A DNA stretch of 64,000 bases. Origin: Metabacillus kandeliae. Lineage in GTDB: Bacteria; Bacillota; Bacilli; Bacillales; Bacillaceae. Under the pieces are notes generated by a model. The model was not told where the DNA came from. It did not search any database and saw only the letters and a list, made by a program, of their open reading frames with translations. The DNA is taken from assembly GCF_021166585.1 (NCBI RefSeq), contig NZ_JAJOZE010000001.1, positions 576,062-640,061 of the forward strand, given 5' to 3'. Of this stretch, positions 24,564-33,027 are shown in pieces. The position numbers and the translations under genes were made by a program. Numbering within the stretch: position 1 is the first letter of the stretch; each line of letters opens with the position of its first letter.

Positions 24564-24863
24564 GTGAAAAAAGCGTTTGTCTATCTTGCCATCGTTAATG
24601 TGCTGGATATGTGTGCGACGTTCAGCGGGTTAAAGCTTGGGTTTATATATGAGCTGAATCCTGTAATGAATGCTCTTTATCAGGCTGATCCCATTTTATT
24701 TGCTGCCGTTAAGCTTTCCTTTTCTCTTATACTTGTTGCTCTCGTCATAAATGTCCCGATTAAAATAAATGTATTTCTAAGGTGGGCAACTGCTGCTGCC
24801 TGTATCTTGTATACGCTGATCCTTGGTATGCACAGCCTCTGGATTTACCACGCAGTCAGCTAA
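24564..24863 (+). CDS. DUF5658 family small membrane protein, paralogue
   Basis: 99 residues, clearly related to the product at 23879: the start MKKAFVYLAIVNVLDMCATFSGL, then YELNPVMNALY, VKLSFSLILVALVI and the ending LGMHSLWI all align. Three or four membrane helices; function unknown. GTG 24564 lies 9 nt after AAAGGAGG. A possible promoter (TTGGTT, 18 nt, GATAAT) is in the 170-bp gap before it. It converges on sinR. Confidence 0.78.
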   Translation: MKKAFVYLAIVNVLDMCATFSGLKLGFIYELNPVMNALYQADPILFAAVKLSFSLILVALVINVPIKINVFLRWATAAACILYTLILGMHSLWIYHAVS

Positions 24864-24891
24864 AAAAGAAAAAACGGCACGATGGCCGTTT
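24862..24891 (-). terminator. terminator of the sinI-sinR unit
   Basis: AAACGGC (24872-24878) pairs with GCCGTTT (24885-24891). On the minus strand the hairpin is followed by TTTTTTCTTTTTT, a good intrinsic terminator; on the plus strand the T-tract is poor. Confidence 0.7.
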
Positions 24892-25228
24892 ATGATTTCT
24901 TTGATTGATCGATTCTCCATTTATTAAACTCTAAGAATTCGCGGAATTGATCCTTTGTGACGCCTGATTGCATAGCCTCTTTCACTAAGATTGCCCAATC
25001 AGAGTCAAGCTGGGTTTTATAGGCTTCTTCATCCTCTTCATTCAGCAGGGTGTTGACAGAAACGCCGAGCACTGCTGAAACCTTTTCCAGAAACTGAACG
25101 GATGGGTTGGATTGAAGGTTTCGTTCTATAGAGCTTAAATATGATTTTGCGACCCCTGCTCGGTCTGCTAGTTCAGATAGGGAGAGTTTTCTTTCTTTGC
25201 GATATTTGCGAATGCGCTGGCCTATCAT
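24890..25228 (-). CDS. sinR: SinR, master repressor of biofilm matrix genes
   Basis: 112 residues, collinear with B. subtilis SinR (111). The HTH_3 domain shows IGQRIRKYRKERKLSLSELADRAGVAKSYLSSIERNLQSNPSVQFLEKVSAVLGVSVNTLL, with the recognition helix AKSYLSSIERNLQ. The C-terminal SinI-type domain shows LDSDWAILVKEAMQSGVTKDQFREFLEFNKW. It is the DNA-binding tetramer that represses matrix promoters through GTTCTYT boxes. It lies 81 bp downstream of sinI on the same strand, as in B. subtilis, with a degenerate operator between. RBS AGGAAGGTGAT. Confidence 0.95.
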   Translation of the reverse strand: MIGQRIRKYRKERKLSLSELADRAGVAKSYLSSIERNLQSNPSVQFLEKVSAVLGVSVNTLLNEEDEEAYKTQLDSDWAILVKEAMQSGVTKDQFREFLEFNKWRIDQSKKS

Positions 25229-25277
25229 ATTATCACCTTCCTATATATAGACAGTATAGCATATAACGAAGGGATAA

Positions 25278-25293
25278 TTTCTATAAATAGAAC
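25278..25293. promoter_or_regulatory. degenerate SinR-type operator between sinI and sinR
   Basis: TTTCTATAAATAGAAC differs from GTTC-N8-GAAC by one base (T for G at position 1). Its position just upstream of sinR suggests weak autoregulation of a sinR-specific promoter. Inference. Confidence 0.35.
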
Positions 25294-25309
25294 AGAGAAA
25301 ATCACAAAT

Positions 25310-25465
25310 TTATTTCACTAATTGGGGCATTTTTTCATTGGCTGCTGAAAATGATTGAAGATAGCTGCGAATTTCCTCAGACGTTATCCCCATCTCAAGT
25401 GCAGAGAGAATAAGTTCCTTCCACTCCTGATCCAATGGTTCCAATTCCGGCACTTTTCCGCTCAT
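25310..25465 (-). CDS. sinI: SinI antirepressor
   Basis: 51 residues. The core LDQEWKELILSALEMGITSEEIRSYLQS matches B. subtilis SinI (LDQEWVELMVEAKEANISPEEIRKYLLL) almost position by position; this is the helical hairpin that swaps into SinR and removes it from DNA. AGGAGGG lies 9-10 nt before ATG 25465. A longer in-frame reading to 25609 exists but runs through the riboswitch and has no RBS. The leader carries a c-di-GMP aptamer that ends 35 nt before the start codon, so translation is probably ligand controlled. In B. subtilis the gene is instead switched by Spo0A. Confidence 0.95.
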   Translation of the reverse strand: MSGKVPELEPLDQEWKELILSALEMGITSEEIRSYLQSFSAANEKMPQLVK

Positions 25466-25499
25466 CTCAATTACCCTCCTAAAATACAATAGTATTTCA

Positions 25500-25585
25500 G
25501 GCAATCCGGCTATCCTGATTGCACCTATTCTGCTCTGCAATTTTAGACCCGTGACTTTGCGTCCTTGCCTTTTAGCAAGTTTGCC
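25500..25585 (-). promoter_or_regulatory. cyclic-di-GMP-I (GEMM) riboswitch controlling sinI
   Basis: Read on the minus strand the element starts GGCAAACTTGCTAAAAGGCA and continues AGGACGCAAAGTCACGGGTC. A P3 arm with ATTGCA/TGCAAT follows, and it ends GGATAGCCGGATTGCC. This shows the GEMM-I signatures: GGCAAA, a P2 hairpin (CTTGCT-AAAA-GGCAAG), GACGCAAAG, the GGGTCTAAA turn, GATAGCC, and a closing GGCAA/TTGCC P1. Only 34 nt separate it from the sinI ATG. These contain a small AAATAC/GTATTT hairpin right before the AGGAGGG site and no U-tract, so control is probably at ribosome access. Confidence 0.9.
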
Positions 25586-25639
25586 TTTTACTGATGGTGA
25601 ATTCCACAAAAATCCATTTTAGTGTATCGATAGTCATTT

Positions 25640-25740
25640 ATGTATGAATCTACCTTTGTACTATGATTATATAATTGAATTTTTAGAAAGTTTGCTGAAC
25701 GGTGTCGAGACTGAAAAATTTTAACAACTTCATCGAAAAG
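25640..25740 (-). promoter_or_regulatory. candidate sinI promoter with Spo0A-like boxes
   Basis: On the minus strand TATAAT occurs at 25671-25666 without a good -35. TGTCGAG at 25703-25709 and TCATCGAA at 25730-25737 resemble the Spo0A box TTGTCGAA. An activated promoter about 75 bp upstream of the riboswitch would fit sinI control in B. subtilis. The rest of the 25586-25852 gap shows no gene. Confidence 0.35.
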
Positions 25741-25852
25741 GCGGAGAAACTGGGACTTTCCGGACCTATTAATTCCTTTCAGCAGCACAGGAAAAGAGAG
25801 TTGCTGTCGTCGTTGGGTATTTAGACTGCAGGTCAAAAGGTTTGGTGTTTTG

Positions 25853-26653
25853 TCATATTGTACCAATAGAAAATGGATTTAGGTAGAATATACCACCATT
25901 TTGAACGGAAATTGTAATTTTTGGTTCGTATAGCTCACGAAGCGCTTCTTTTTCGAGCCAATACGCCTCTGGTTTTTCTTCAAGATTCTCGTAAAAGTGA
26001 TTTAATAGCATAAGATCCGCGTTCCAGCGCTGTCTGGCATCATCAGCCCATGTGTGTTCTTCCTGCTGTATTTTATCTTGAATAAAAGAGTAGATCCGAT
26101 TCAGTCCGCTTTGCGGCTTGACGAGAGGCGACATCGTGAAGCAGAGGTCAGGAATTTTCGGCGTCATCTGCAGAAGCTCAATTTTGTGCTGGAAATCCTC
26201 TGCCATTGCTCCGCTAATCAAGTTCAAACCGATAGAGTAGAGCAGATCCTTTTTCATGTCACATTGGTAGGAAACTTGAATGTTTACCCCGAGCCAGGGG
26301 TGAAGCGGCATACTGCCTGACTGGCTGTCCGATTTTTCATACAATCTGATAAAACCGCCCAGCACTTTCGCTGATTGAAAGATTTGATGCAGTCTTGGGG
26401 CGCCGAAGTGAATAAATTCGCCTTTTAGGTCAGGATTTGTTTTTTCTTTTTCCGTAATTAATGTGAGCGGGAGCGGATTTGGGATGCCGCCTGTTTTTTC
26501 GAGATAATGCCAGTAGAAAGGGCGGTTCATCAGCTCTTTATCCATTTCAACGGTCAGCTGCACAGCCAAATGCCCCTCAGTGCTTTCTGTTATGCTGCAT
26601 CCGTTTGCTGTGAAAAAACGCTGGAGCAATGAATGAATGTCTCTTTGCTGCAT
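25853..26653 (-). CDS. yqhG: YqhG family protein
   Basis: 266 residues, the size and position of B. subtilis YqhG (between sinI and yqhH). No transmembrane segment or known catalytic motif is evident. It begins MQQRDIHSLLQRFFTANGC and contains a conserved-looking block HWGYL-like FYWHYLEKTGGIPNPLPLTLITE and LHPWLGVNIQVSYQCD, suggesting an alpha/beta cytoplasmic protein. It starts 11 nt after yqhH, so the two are cotranscribed. Function is unknown; in other genomes too it goes with the SNF2 helicase. Confidence 0.88.
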   Translation of the reverse strand: MQQRDIHSLLQRFFTANGCSITESTEGHLAVQLTVEMDKELMNRPFYWHYLEKTGGIPNPLPLTLITEKEKTNPDLKGEFIHFGAPRLHQIFQSAKVLGGFIRLYEKSDSQSGSMPLHPWLGVNIQVSYQCDMKKDLLYSIGLNLISGAMAEDFQHKIELLQMTPKIPDLCFTMSPLVKPQSGLNRIYSFIQDKIQQEEHTWADDARQRWNADLMLLNHFYENLEEKPEAYWLEKEALRELYEPKITISVQNGGIFYLNPFSIGTI

Positions 26654-26664
26654 GATGGTCCTCC

Positions 26665-28359
26665 TTAGCTGGAAGCTTTTCTGGCTTCCGTTTCATTTTC
26701 TCCATAGGACAGGATAGAGGTTAAGTTCTCCATTTTAATTTTCATTTCTCCTTCAGAGCTGGAGTGGAAGAAGATGTCCTGGATGTGATCTTCGAAATTT
26801 CCGATTTCAAGCTTTGTAAGAATTTCATCAAGCTCGCCAACTACTTTTTCAAACAAATTAATTTTTTCATACAGCAGCTTTAATATGTGCTCTTCCACTG
26901 TATTTTTAACGGAGAGATTGTATATGTGTACGTCCCGCTCCTGGCCAAGCCTGTGAATCCGCCCGATTCTTTGTTCAAGGCGCATTGGGTTCCAAGGCAG
27001 GTCGTAATTGATAATATGGCTGCAAAATTGCAGGTTGATGCCTTCGCCGCCTGCTTCTGTTGCAATCAGCACCTGCATGCTGCCTTTGAAGAGCTCCTTC
27101 ATCCAATCCTTTTTGCCGCGTTTAAAGCCGCCGCGGAACGGAACAGAGGAGATGCCATGCTCTTTCAGAAAGACCTGCAGAAAGAATTGGGTTGCCCTGT
27201 ATTCGGTAAAAATAATGACCTTATCATCTATTTGTTTAATCAGCTCAAGAACCTTTTCAGCCTTTGAATTCATTTCAACCAGATGAATTTCTTCTATTAA
27301 TTGATTGATCACGTGAGGCGGAAATGGCTTGCCTTCCTCCTCAGGCCGTTCCAGCATTTTTTTCAGCGTCATATAAACAGCTTCCCTGCTGCTGCATGCT
27401 TCTCTTTGCAGCGTCATCAGGGAAAACATCGGAACTCCCATTGGAGAAAGGTTTTTCACATCACAGATGGCCTCATACAAATTCCGCTCTGTTTCTGAAA
27501 AGGTGATTGGAACGTTTTCCACGATCCGTTTTGGCCATTCAATTCCTGTGTCCCCGCGCCTGTTCCGGATCATCACCTTATTAACCAGCTCCCGAAGGTG
27601 ATCGTGGTATTCAACTTGGCGGTTTTTCGCCGAATAGACCTCTGAGAAATACGCTTCATTTCCAAGATGGCCCGGCTTCAAGAGAGAAACTAGGTTAAAG
27701 ATTTCTTCAATTCTGTTCTGGATCGGAGTGGCTGTCAGCAGCAGGCAGTATTTCTTTTTCAGCTGCAGAACAAACTCATAGTTTTTCGTTTTATTATTTT
27801 TCAGTTTGTGAGCTTCATCGATAATGACCATATCATATTGCTGCTCCAGCACAATTTCCTTATGAGGACTCCGTTTGGCTGTATCAATGGAGGAAACGAC
27901 AATGTCGCATTGCTCCCAAACATAGCTTTTCTTTTGCTCAACAGCCGGAATGTAGAATTTGGTATTCAGCTCTCTTGCCCATTGCGACACAAGGGAGGCT
28001 GGAACCAAGATTAAAACCTTTTTGACAAGTCCGCGAATCATATATTCTTTCAGAACCAGTCCGGCTTCAATCGTTTTCCCGAGTCCAACTTCATCAGCCA
28101 GGATGGCTTTTCCGTTCATGTTCTCAACGACCATTTTAGCCACTTCAAGCTGATGGGGGAGAGGGGTAAAGTCAGGCAGGTGCCGGGGAGCCTGCAATCC
28201 TTCAAATTCAGGAACCGCTAAATGAGTCTGAATCTCTGAAGATAGCTTGTACAGCTCCCAATTGCTCCACGGGCCGTCCTGCTCGAGCCGGGCAAAAAAC
28301 TCATCCTGCCAGGACGTATCGATATTCACCTGGACATTTAAATGTGAATGCCTTTTCAT
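26665..28359 (-). CDS. yqhH: SNF2-family DEAD/DEAH-box helicase YqhH
   Basis: 564 residues. The superfamily-2 motor has motif I ADEVGLGKTIEAGL (about residue 90), motif II MVIIDEAHKLKN, motif III LTATPIQNR, and in the second RecA fold IIFTEYRATQFF, TEAGGEGINLQ and the arginine-finger motif QRIGRIHRLGQ. It translocates on double-stranded nucleic acid; the RapA-like layout suggests a role in transcription or nucleoid maintenance, but this is not established. Divergent from gcvT across a 500-bp region. Same gene order as B. subtilis. Confidence 0.92.
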   Translation of the reverse strand: MKRHSHLNVQVNIDTSWQDEFFARLEQDGPWSNWELYKLSSEIQTHLAVPEFEGLQAPRHLPDFTPLPHQLEVAKMVVENMNGKAILADEVGLGKTIEAGLVLKEYMIRGLVKKVLILVPASLVSQWARELNTKFYIPAVEQKKSYVWEQCDIVVSSIDTAKRSPHKEIVLEQQYDMVIIDEAHKLKNNKTKNYEFVLQLKKKYCLLLTATPIQNRIEEIFNLVSLLKPGHLGNEAYFSEVYSAKNRQVEYHDHLRELVNKVMIRNRRGDTGIEWPKRIVENVPITFSETERNLYEAICDVKNLSPMGVPMFSLMTLQREACSSREAVYMTLKKMLERPEEEGKPFPPHVINQLIEEIHLVEMNSKAEKVLELIKQIDDKVIIFTEYRATQFFLQVFLKEHGISSVPFRGGFKRGKKDWMKELFKGSMQVLIATEAGGEGINLQFCSHIINYDLPWNPMRLEQRIGRIHRLGQERDVHIYNLSVKNTVEEHILKLLYEKINLFEKVVGELDEILTKLEIGNFEDHIQDIFFHSSSEGEMKIKMENLTSILSYGENETEARKASS

Positions 28360-28492
28360 TTTTTCAGCCTCATTTCATGAATGTTCTTCTTTATATCTAT
28401 TTAATGCGTTTCGGAACTGTTAAAGTGTTTAATATTATCGTAAATACGAATGATTTGATAATTTATCATTTAATTATTAAGAAAAATCTTGA

Positions 28493-28521
28493 TTGCCGAA
28501 CACTGTAGAAAATGGTAGGAT
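28493..28521 (+). promoter_or_regulatory. candidate promoter of the gcv leader
   Basis: TTGCCG (28493-28498) and TAGGAT (28516-28521) with 17 nt between them lie about 90 bp before the glycine riboswitch. The 28360-28492 stretch before it is AT-rich with no gene; it should also hold the divergent yqhH promoter. Confidence 0.45.
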
Positions 28522-28610
28522 ATGAAGTAGTAAGAAAGTTAGTAATAAATAAATTTTTCTTACATACATACATGTTTTAGTATTGCCATATAACCAGAAT
28601 ATATATGCGA

Positions 28611-28792
28611 ATGAGAGCAGGGGGAGAGACTGCATAGAATGGTGCAGCGCCGAAGGAGCAAACAAATGATGTGAATCTCTCAGGCAAAAAGACTCCTGCC
28701 TGACGCAGCTCTGGAGAGAGCCTGCATGATTTTTGACAGGCCACCAAAGGGGAAAGCCCGTTTTTAACGGGTAAACTTTCAGGTGCTGGGGA
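28611..28792 (+). promoter_or_regulatory. tandem glycine riboswitch
   Basis: Two aptamers in a row. The first runs from about GAGAGCAGGGGGAGAGACTG through GCGCCGAAGGAGCAAAC and GAATCTCTCAGGCAAAAAGA to CTCCTGCC. The second runs from about GACGCAGCTCTGGAGAGAGC through CACCAAAGGGGAAAGCC and GGGTAAACTTTCAGG to TGCTGGGGAC. These are the conserved cores of the gcvT motif. It sits upstream of gcvT, turning on glycine breakdown when glycine is high. Confidence 0.95.
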
Positions 28793-28835
28793 CAGAGACT
28801 TCCGTTTGACAAAAGGGAGTACTCTGTCCTTTTTG
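28790..28835 (+). terminator. riboswitch-controlled terminator of gcvT
   Basis: GGACAGAG (28790-28797) pairs with CTCTGTCC (28822-28829), followed by a run of T. The 5' arm overlaps the end of the second aptamer, so glycine binding can prevent hairpin formation. Confidence 0.85.
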
Positions 28836-28867
28836 CTGGTGCATTTTAATATTGGAGGGGATACGGA

Positions 28868-29971
28868 ATGGCAGATTTAAAGCGAACACCGTTATACGAG
28901 GTTTACAAAGAATCCGGTGCCAAAACGATCGACTTTGGAGGATGGGATCTTCCTGTGCAGTTTTCTTCTATTAAAGAAGAGCACGAAGCGGTAAGGACAA
29001 AAGCAGGTCTATTTGATGTTTCCCATATGGGCGAAATAACGGTAAAAGGCACAGGCAGCCTGGATTACCTTCAAAAGATGCTGACCAATGATGTATCCAA
29101 GCTGAAAAGCGGAGGAGCCCAATATACAGCAATGTGCTATGAAGACGGCGGAACAGTCGATGACCTCCTTGTCTATAAAAAAGACGAAGATGATTATTTG
29201 CTTGTGGTGAATGCATCGAACATTGATAAAGATTTTGATTGGCTGAAATCTCATGCAGACGGCCAGGCAGAGATTGAAAATATTTCTGACAAAGTGGCGC
29301 AGCTTGCGGTCCAGGGTCCGCTGGCTGAGCAGATATTGCAAAAAATGACTGCGGAAAATTTATCAGAGATTAAGTTTTTTAAATTTAAAGATCATGTTGA
29401 TATTGAAGGCGCCAAAGCGCTTGTTTCCAGAACAGGATACACCGGTGAAGATGGATTCGAAATCTATTGCTCTTCAGAAGATGCTGAGTTTCTATGGAAG
29501 GAAATGCTGATAGCCGGAAAGCTTGAAGGACTTCTTCCATGCGGCCTTGGAGCAAGAGACACGCTCCGGTTTGAAGCAAATCTGCCGCTGTACGGACAGG
29601 AATTGTCAAAGGAAATTACACCAATTGAAGCTGGAATCGGTTTTGCAGTAAAGCCTGATAAAGAAGCTGATTTTTTTGGTAAAGAAACATTGAAAAAACA
29701 GAAGGAACAAGGCGCTGACAGGAAGCTCGCCGGGATTGAAATGATTGATAAAGGCATTCCGCGTCATGGCTATAAAGTATACAGCGGGGAAGAGCTTGTT
29801 GGGGAAGTAACGACAGGCACTCAATCGCCTACATTAAAAAAGAATATTGGTCTTGCACTGCTGAAGCGGGACTTTGCAGGGATCGGGACAGAGCTTGAGG
29901 TTGAAATCAGAAATAAACGCCTGAGAGCAGCCGTTGCAGAAACACCATTTTACAAGCGTCCAAAAAAATAA
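28868..29971 (+). CDS. gcvT: glycine cleavage system T protein (aminomethyltransferase)
   Basis: 367 residues. It transfers the aminomethyl carbon from lipoylated GcvH to tetrahydrofolate, releasing ammonia. The folate-binding fold shows [55 protein letters not shown] (catalytic Asp region) and [12 protein letters not shown], and the C-terminal barrel [30 protein letters not shown]. First gene of gcvT-gcvPA-gcvPB behind the glycine riboswitch. Length as in B. subtilis (362). Confidence 0.97.
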   Translation: MADLKRTPLYEVYKESGAKTIDFGGWDLPVQFSSIKEEHEAVRTKAGLFDVSHMGEITVKGTGSLDYLQKMLTNDVSKLKSGGAQYTAMCYEDGGTVDDLLVYKKDEDDYLLVVNASNIDKDFDWLKSHADGQAEIENISDKVAQLAVQGPLAEQILQKMTAENLSEIKFFKFKDHVDIEGAKALVSRTGYTGEDGFEIYCSSEDAEFLWKEMLIAGKLEGLLPCGLGARDTLRFEANLPLYGQELSKEITPIEAGIGFAVKPDKEADFFGKETLKKQKEQGADRKLAGIEMIDKGIPRHGYKVYSGEELVGEVTTGTQSPTLKKNIGLALLKRDFAGIGTELEVEIRNKRLRAAVAETPFYKRPKK

Positions 29972-29996
29972 TGAGTAGAAGAAGGGGGCATACAAG

Positions 29997-31346
29997 ATGA
30001 AGCATCGCTATTTGCCGATGACAGAACAGGACCAAAAGGAAATGCTTGCCGCCATTGGCGCTGAATCTGTTGAAGAATTGTTTTCAGACATCCCTGAAAA
30101 CGTCCGTTTTAAGGGAGAATATAACATAAAAAAAGCGAAATCCGAGACTGAACTGACAAGAGAGCTGACCAAGCTTGCCGGTACCAACAAGGATACAAAG
30201 CAATACGCTTCTTTTCTTGGGGCTGGGGTTTATGATCATTATGCACCTGTTATTGTGGATCATGTGATTTCCAGATCTGAATTTTATACAGCCTATACTC
30301 CATATCAGCCTGAAATTTCTCAAGGTGAACTGCAGGCTATCTTTGAATACCAGACGATGATTTGCGAGCTGACTGGAATGGATGTGGCCAATTCCTCCAT
30401 GTATGACGGCGGAACAGCTCTTGCAGAAGCAGCAATGCTTGCGACAGGCCATACGAAAAAGAAAAAGATTCTTGTGTCACAGGGTGTGCATCCTGAATCA
30501 AGAGATGTCATCAAAACTTATGCAAAAGGGCAGTACATTGAAGTGGTTGAAATTCCGCTTGCGAACGGATTGACTGACCTGGAAGAACTTCAGGCGCAAA
30601 TGTCAGAGGATGTTGCAGCAGTGCTTGTGCAGTATCCGAATTTTCTTGGCCAGATTGAGCCATTGAACAAAATTGAACCGATTGCCCACAGCGGAAGCGG
30701 CATGATGGTTGTCTCTTCCAATCCGCTGGCGCTTGGGGTGCTTGCTCCTCCAGGAAAGTTCGGGGCGGATATCGTGACTGGAGATGCCCAGCCGTTTGGT
30801 ATCCCGCAAGCATTTGGCGGGCCGCACTGCGGATACTTTGCTGTTACTTCAAAGCTAATGAGAAAGGTTCCTGGACGGCTAGTCGGCCAAACGAAGGATG
30901 AGGATGGCAAAAGAGGCTTTGTTTTAACGCTGCAGGCGAGAGAGCAGCATATCAGACGGGAAAAAGCGACATCCAATATTTGCTCCAATCAGGCACTGAA
31001 TGCACTTGCTGCTTCTGTTGCCATGACAGCTCTCGGCAAAAAAGGCGTCATCGAAATGGCTTCTCAGAATATCCAGAAAGCAAACTATGCTAAACGCCGC
31101 TTTCAAGAAGCAGGAGCAGAAATTGCCTTTGAAGGTCCGATTTTTAATGAATTCGTCATCAAGCTGCAAGGCTCAGTTAAGGAGGCTAATGCCCGCTTGA
31201 TTGAAAAAGGAATCATCGGCGGATACGATCTCGGTCTTTCCTATCCGGAGCTTAAAGATCATATGCTTGTTGCTGTTACTGAGTTAAGGACAAAAGAAGA
31301 GATTGACACGTTTGTGAAGGAATTGGAGGTCGTGCAGCATGCATAA
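29997..31346 (+). CDS. gcvPA: glycine dehydrogenase (decarboxylating) subunit 1, P protein alpha
   Basis: 449 residues, the N-terminal half of the split P protein. Typical stretches are [82 protein letters not shown] and [11 protein letters not shown]. With subunit 2 it forms the PLP enzyme that decarboxylates glycine and loads the aminomethyl group on lipoyl-GcvH. It starts 25 nt after gcvT and overlaps gcvPB by 8 nt. Confidence 0.97.
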   Translation: MKHRYLPMTEQDQKEMLAAIGAESVEELFSDIPENVRFKGEYNIKKAKSETELTRELTKLAGTNKDTKQYASFLGAGVYDHYAPVIVDHVISRSEFYTAYTPYQPEISQGELQAIFEYQTMICELTGMDVANSSMYDGGTALAEAAMLATGHTKKKKILVSQGVHPESRDVIKTYAKGQYIEVVEIPLANGLTDLEELQAQMSEDVAAVLVQYPNFLGQIEPLNKIEPIAHSGSGMMVVSSNPLALGVLAPPGKFGADIVTGDAQPFGIPQAFGGPHCGYFAVTSKLMRKVPGRLVGQTKDEDGKRGFVLTLQAREQHIRREKATSNICSNQALNALAASVAMTALGKKGVIEMASQNIQKANYAKRRFQEAGAEIAFEGPIFNEFVIKLQGSVKEANARLIEKGIIGGYDLGLSYPELKDHMLVAVTELRTKEEIDTFVKELEVVQHA

Positions 31347-32814
31347 TCAGGATCAGGCACTCATTTTCGAATTAAGCAAGCCGGGACGCACCGGCTACAG
31401 CCTTCCAGAAATGGATATTGAAGTGAAGGAACTGAATGAATACATTCCTGCAGACTATTTGCGCGAGGAAGAAACGGATTTGCCGGAGGTTTCCGAGCTT
31501 GATATTATGAGGCATTATACGGCTCTTTCCAAGCGTAATCACGGGGTAGACTCAGGGTTTTATCCGCTTGGATCCTGCACAATGAAATACAATCCGAAGA
31601 TTAATGAAGCTATTGCAAGAATTCCCGGGTTTGCTCATATTCACCCGCTTCAGGATGAAAGCACTGTTCAGGGAGCAATGGGACTGCTGTTTGATCTTCA
31701 GGAGCATTTAAAGGAAATTACCGGAATGGATGAAGTAACCCTTCAGCCTGCCGCAGGGGCACACGGTGAGTGGACTGGCCTGATGATGATCCGGGCTTAT
31801 CATGAAGCAAACGGGGATCATGAACGGACGAAAGTGATTGTGCCGGATTCTGCTCATGGTACAAATCCTGCTTCTGCCACAGTGGCTGGTTTTGACACAG
31901 TAACGGTTAAATCAGATGAAAATGGATTGGTGGATCTGGAAGATCTGAGAAGAGTTGTGGGCAGGGATACAGCAGCCCTTATGCTGACCAATCCGAATAC
32001 ACTTGGATTATTTGAAGAAAATATCCTTGAAATGGCGAAGATTGTGCATGAAGCTGGAGGCAAGCTTTATTATGACGGAGCAAACCTGAATGCGGTTATG
32101 AGCAAGGCGCGTCCTGGAGATATGGGCTTTGACGTGGTCCATCTTAACCTTCATAAAACGTTTACTGGCCCGCATGGCGGAGGGGGCCCTGGCTCAGGAC
32201 CTGTCGGAGTGAAAAAGGATTTGATTCCTTATTTGCCGAAGCCTGTGCTTGTGAAAGAAAATGACACTTACCGCTTTGAATACAACCGCCCTGAATCGAT
32301 TGGGCGTGTGAAGCCTTACTATGGCAATTTCGGAATCAATGTCAGGGCATATACGTACATTCGCACAATGGGACCGGACGGCTTAAAAGCGGTGACGGAA
32401 AATGCTGTACTGAATGCGAATTACATGATGCGCCGTCTGGCACCTTATTTCGAGCTTCCATATGACCGTCATTGCAAGCATGAATTTGTTCTCTCAGGAA
32501 GACGTCAGAAAAAGCTTGGCGTGAGAACGTTGGACATGGCTAAAAGGCTGCTTGACTTCGGCTATCATCCGCCGACAATCTACTTCCCGCTGAATGTAGA
32601 GGAAGGCATGATGATTGAACCGACAGAAACAGAATCCAAAGAAACACTCGATGCTTTTATCGAGGCGATGATTCAAATTGCCAAAGAAGCGGAAGAAAAT
32701 CCCGAAATGGTTCAGGAAGCGCCGCACACTACGGTGATCAAGCGCCTTGATGAAACACTGGCAGCCAGAAAGCCTGTTCTGCGCTACCAGAAGCAGCCGC
32801 TGCAAACGGTCTGA
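31339..32814 (+). CDS. gcvPB: glycine dehydrogenase (decarboxylating) subunit 2, P protein beta
   Basis: 491 residues, the C-terminal half of P protein with the PLP lysine (about K273) in [20 protein letters not shown]. Other marks are [29 protein letters not shown] and [12 protein letters not shown]. Overlaps gcvPA, so both subunits are translated together. A strong terminator follows. Confidence 0.97.
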   Translation: MHNQDQALIFELSKPGRTGYSLPEMDIEVKELNEYIPADYLREEETDLPEVSELDIMRHYTALSKRNHGVDSGFYPLGSCTMKYNPKINEAIARIPGFAHIHPLQDESTVQGAMGLLFDLQEHLKEITGMDEVTLQPAAGAHGEWTGLMMIRAYHEANGDHERTKVIVPDSAHGTNPASATVAGFDTVTVKSDENGLVDLEDLRRVVGRDTAALMLTNPNTLGLFEENILEMAKIVHEAGGKLYYDGANLNAVMSKARPGDMGFDVVHLNLHKTFTGPHGGGGPGSGPVGVKKDLIPYLPKPVLVKENDTYRFEYNRPESIGRVKPYYGNFGINVRAYTYIRTMGPDGLKAVTENAVLNANYMMRRLAPYFELPYDRHCKHEFVLSGRRQKKLGVRTLDMAKRLLDFGYHPPTIYFPLNVEEGMMIEPTETESKETLDAFIEAMIQIAKEAEENPEMVQEAPHTTVIKRLDETLAARKPVLRYQKQPLQTV

Positions 32815-32820
32815 CCAGCA

Positions 32821-32852
32821 AAAAAGCCCCTTGCCTAAAAGGGGCTTTTTTG
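32821..32852 (+). terminator. gcv operon terminator
   Basis: AAGCCCCTT pairs with AAGGGGCTT around a short loop, between an A-run and a T-run. Confidence 0.92.
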
Positions 32853-32904
32853 TTTAGTAAAAATAGAAATAACCCTCCAAAGGTCCTGTTTCGAACCTAA
32901 TCAG

Positions 32905-32929
32905 GTTTAAAGATGTATGAAAAGGGAAT
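32905..32929 (+). promoter_or_regulatory. candidate sigma-B promoter
   Basis: GTTTAA (32905-32910), 13 nt, GGGAAT (32924-32929) is close to the sigma-B consensus GTTTAA-N12-15-GGGTAT, about 100 bp before a YtxH-like gene, which fits a general-stress role. Inference. Confidence 0.5.
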
Positions 32930-33027
32930 GTATCAAACATCACAATTTGCAAAGGATACATATTGCTGCATGCATCGGAAAAACTAACCTATACATAAAA
33001 AAACGGGTAAAATCAGGAGGAATAAAC

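Noticed and set aside
25466-25609. N-terminal extension of sinI to 99 residues
   Set aside because: The extension is the riboswitch read as protein; the AGGAGGG site and homology place the start at 25465.
25588-25866. 92-codon minus-strand ORF between sinI and yqhG
   Set aside because: It spans the putative sinI promoter region, has no RBS and no recognisable domain, and its end overlaps yqhG.
26887-27286. Plus-strand ORFs inside yqhH
   Set aside because: Cys/Phe/Leu-rich shadow frames of the helicase gene.
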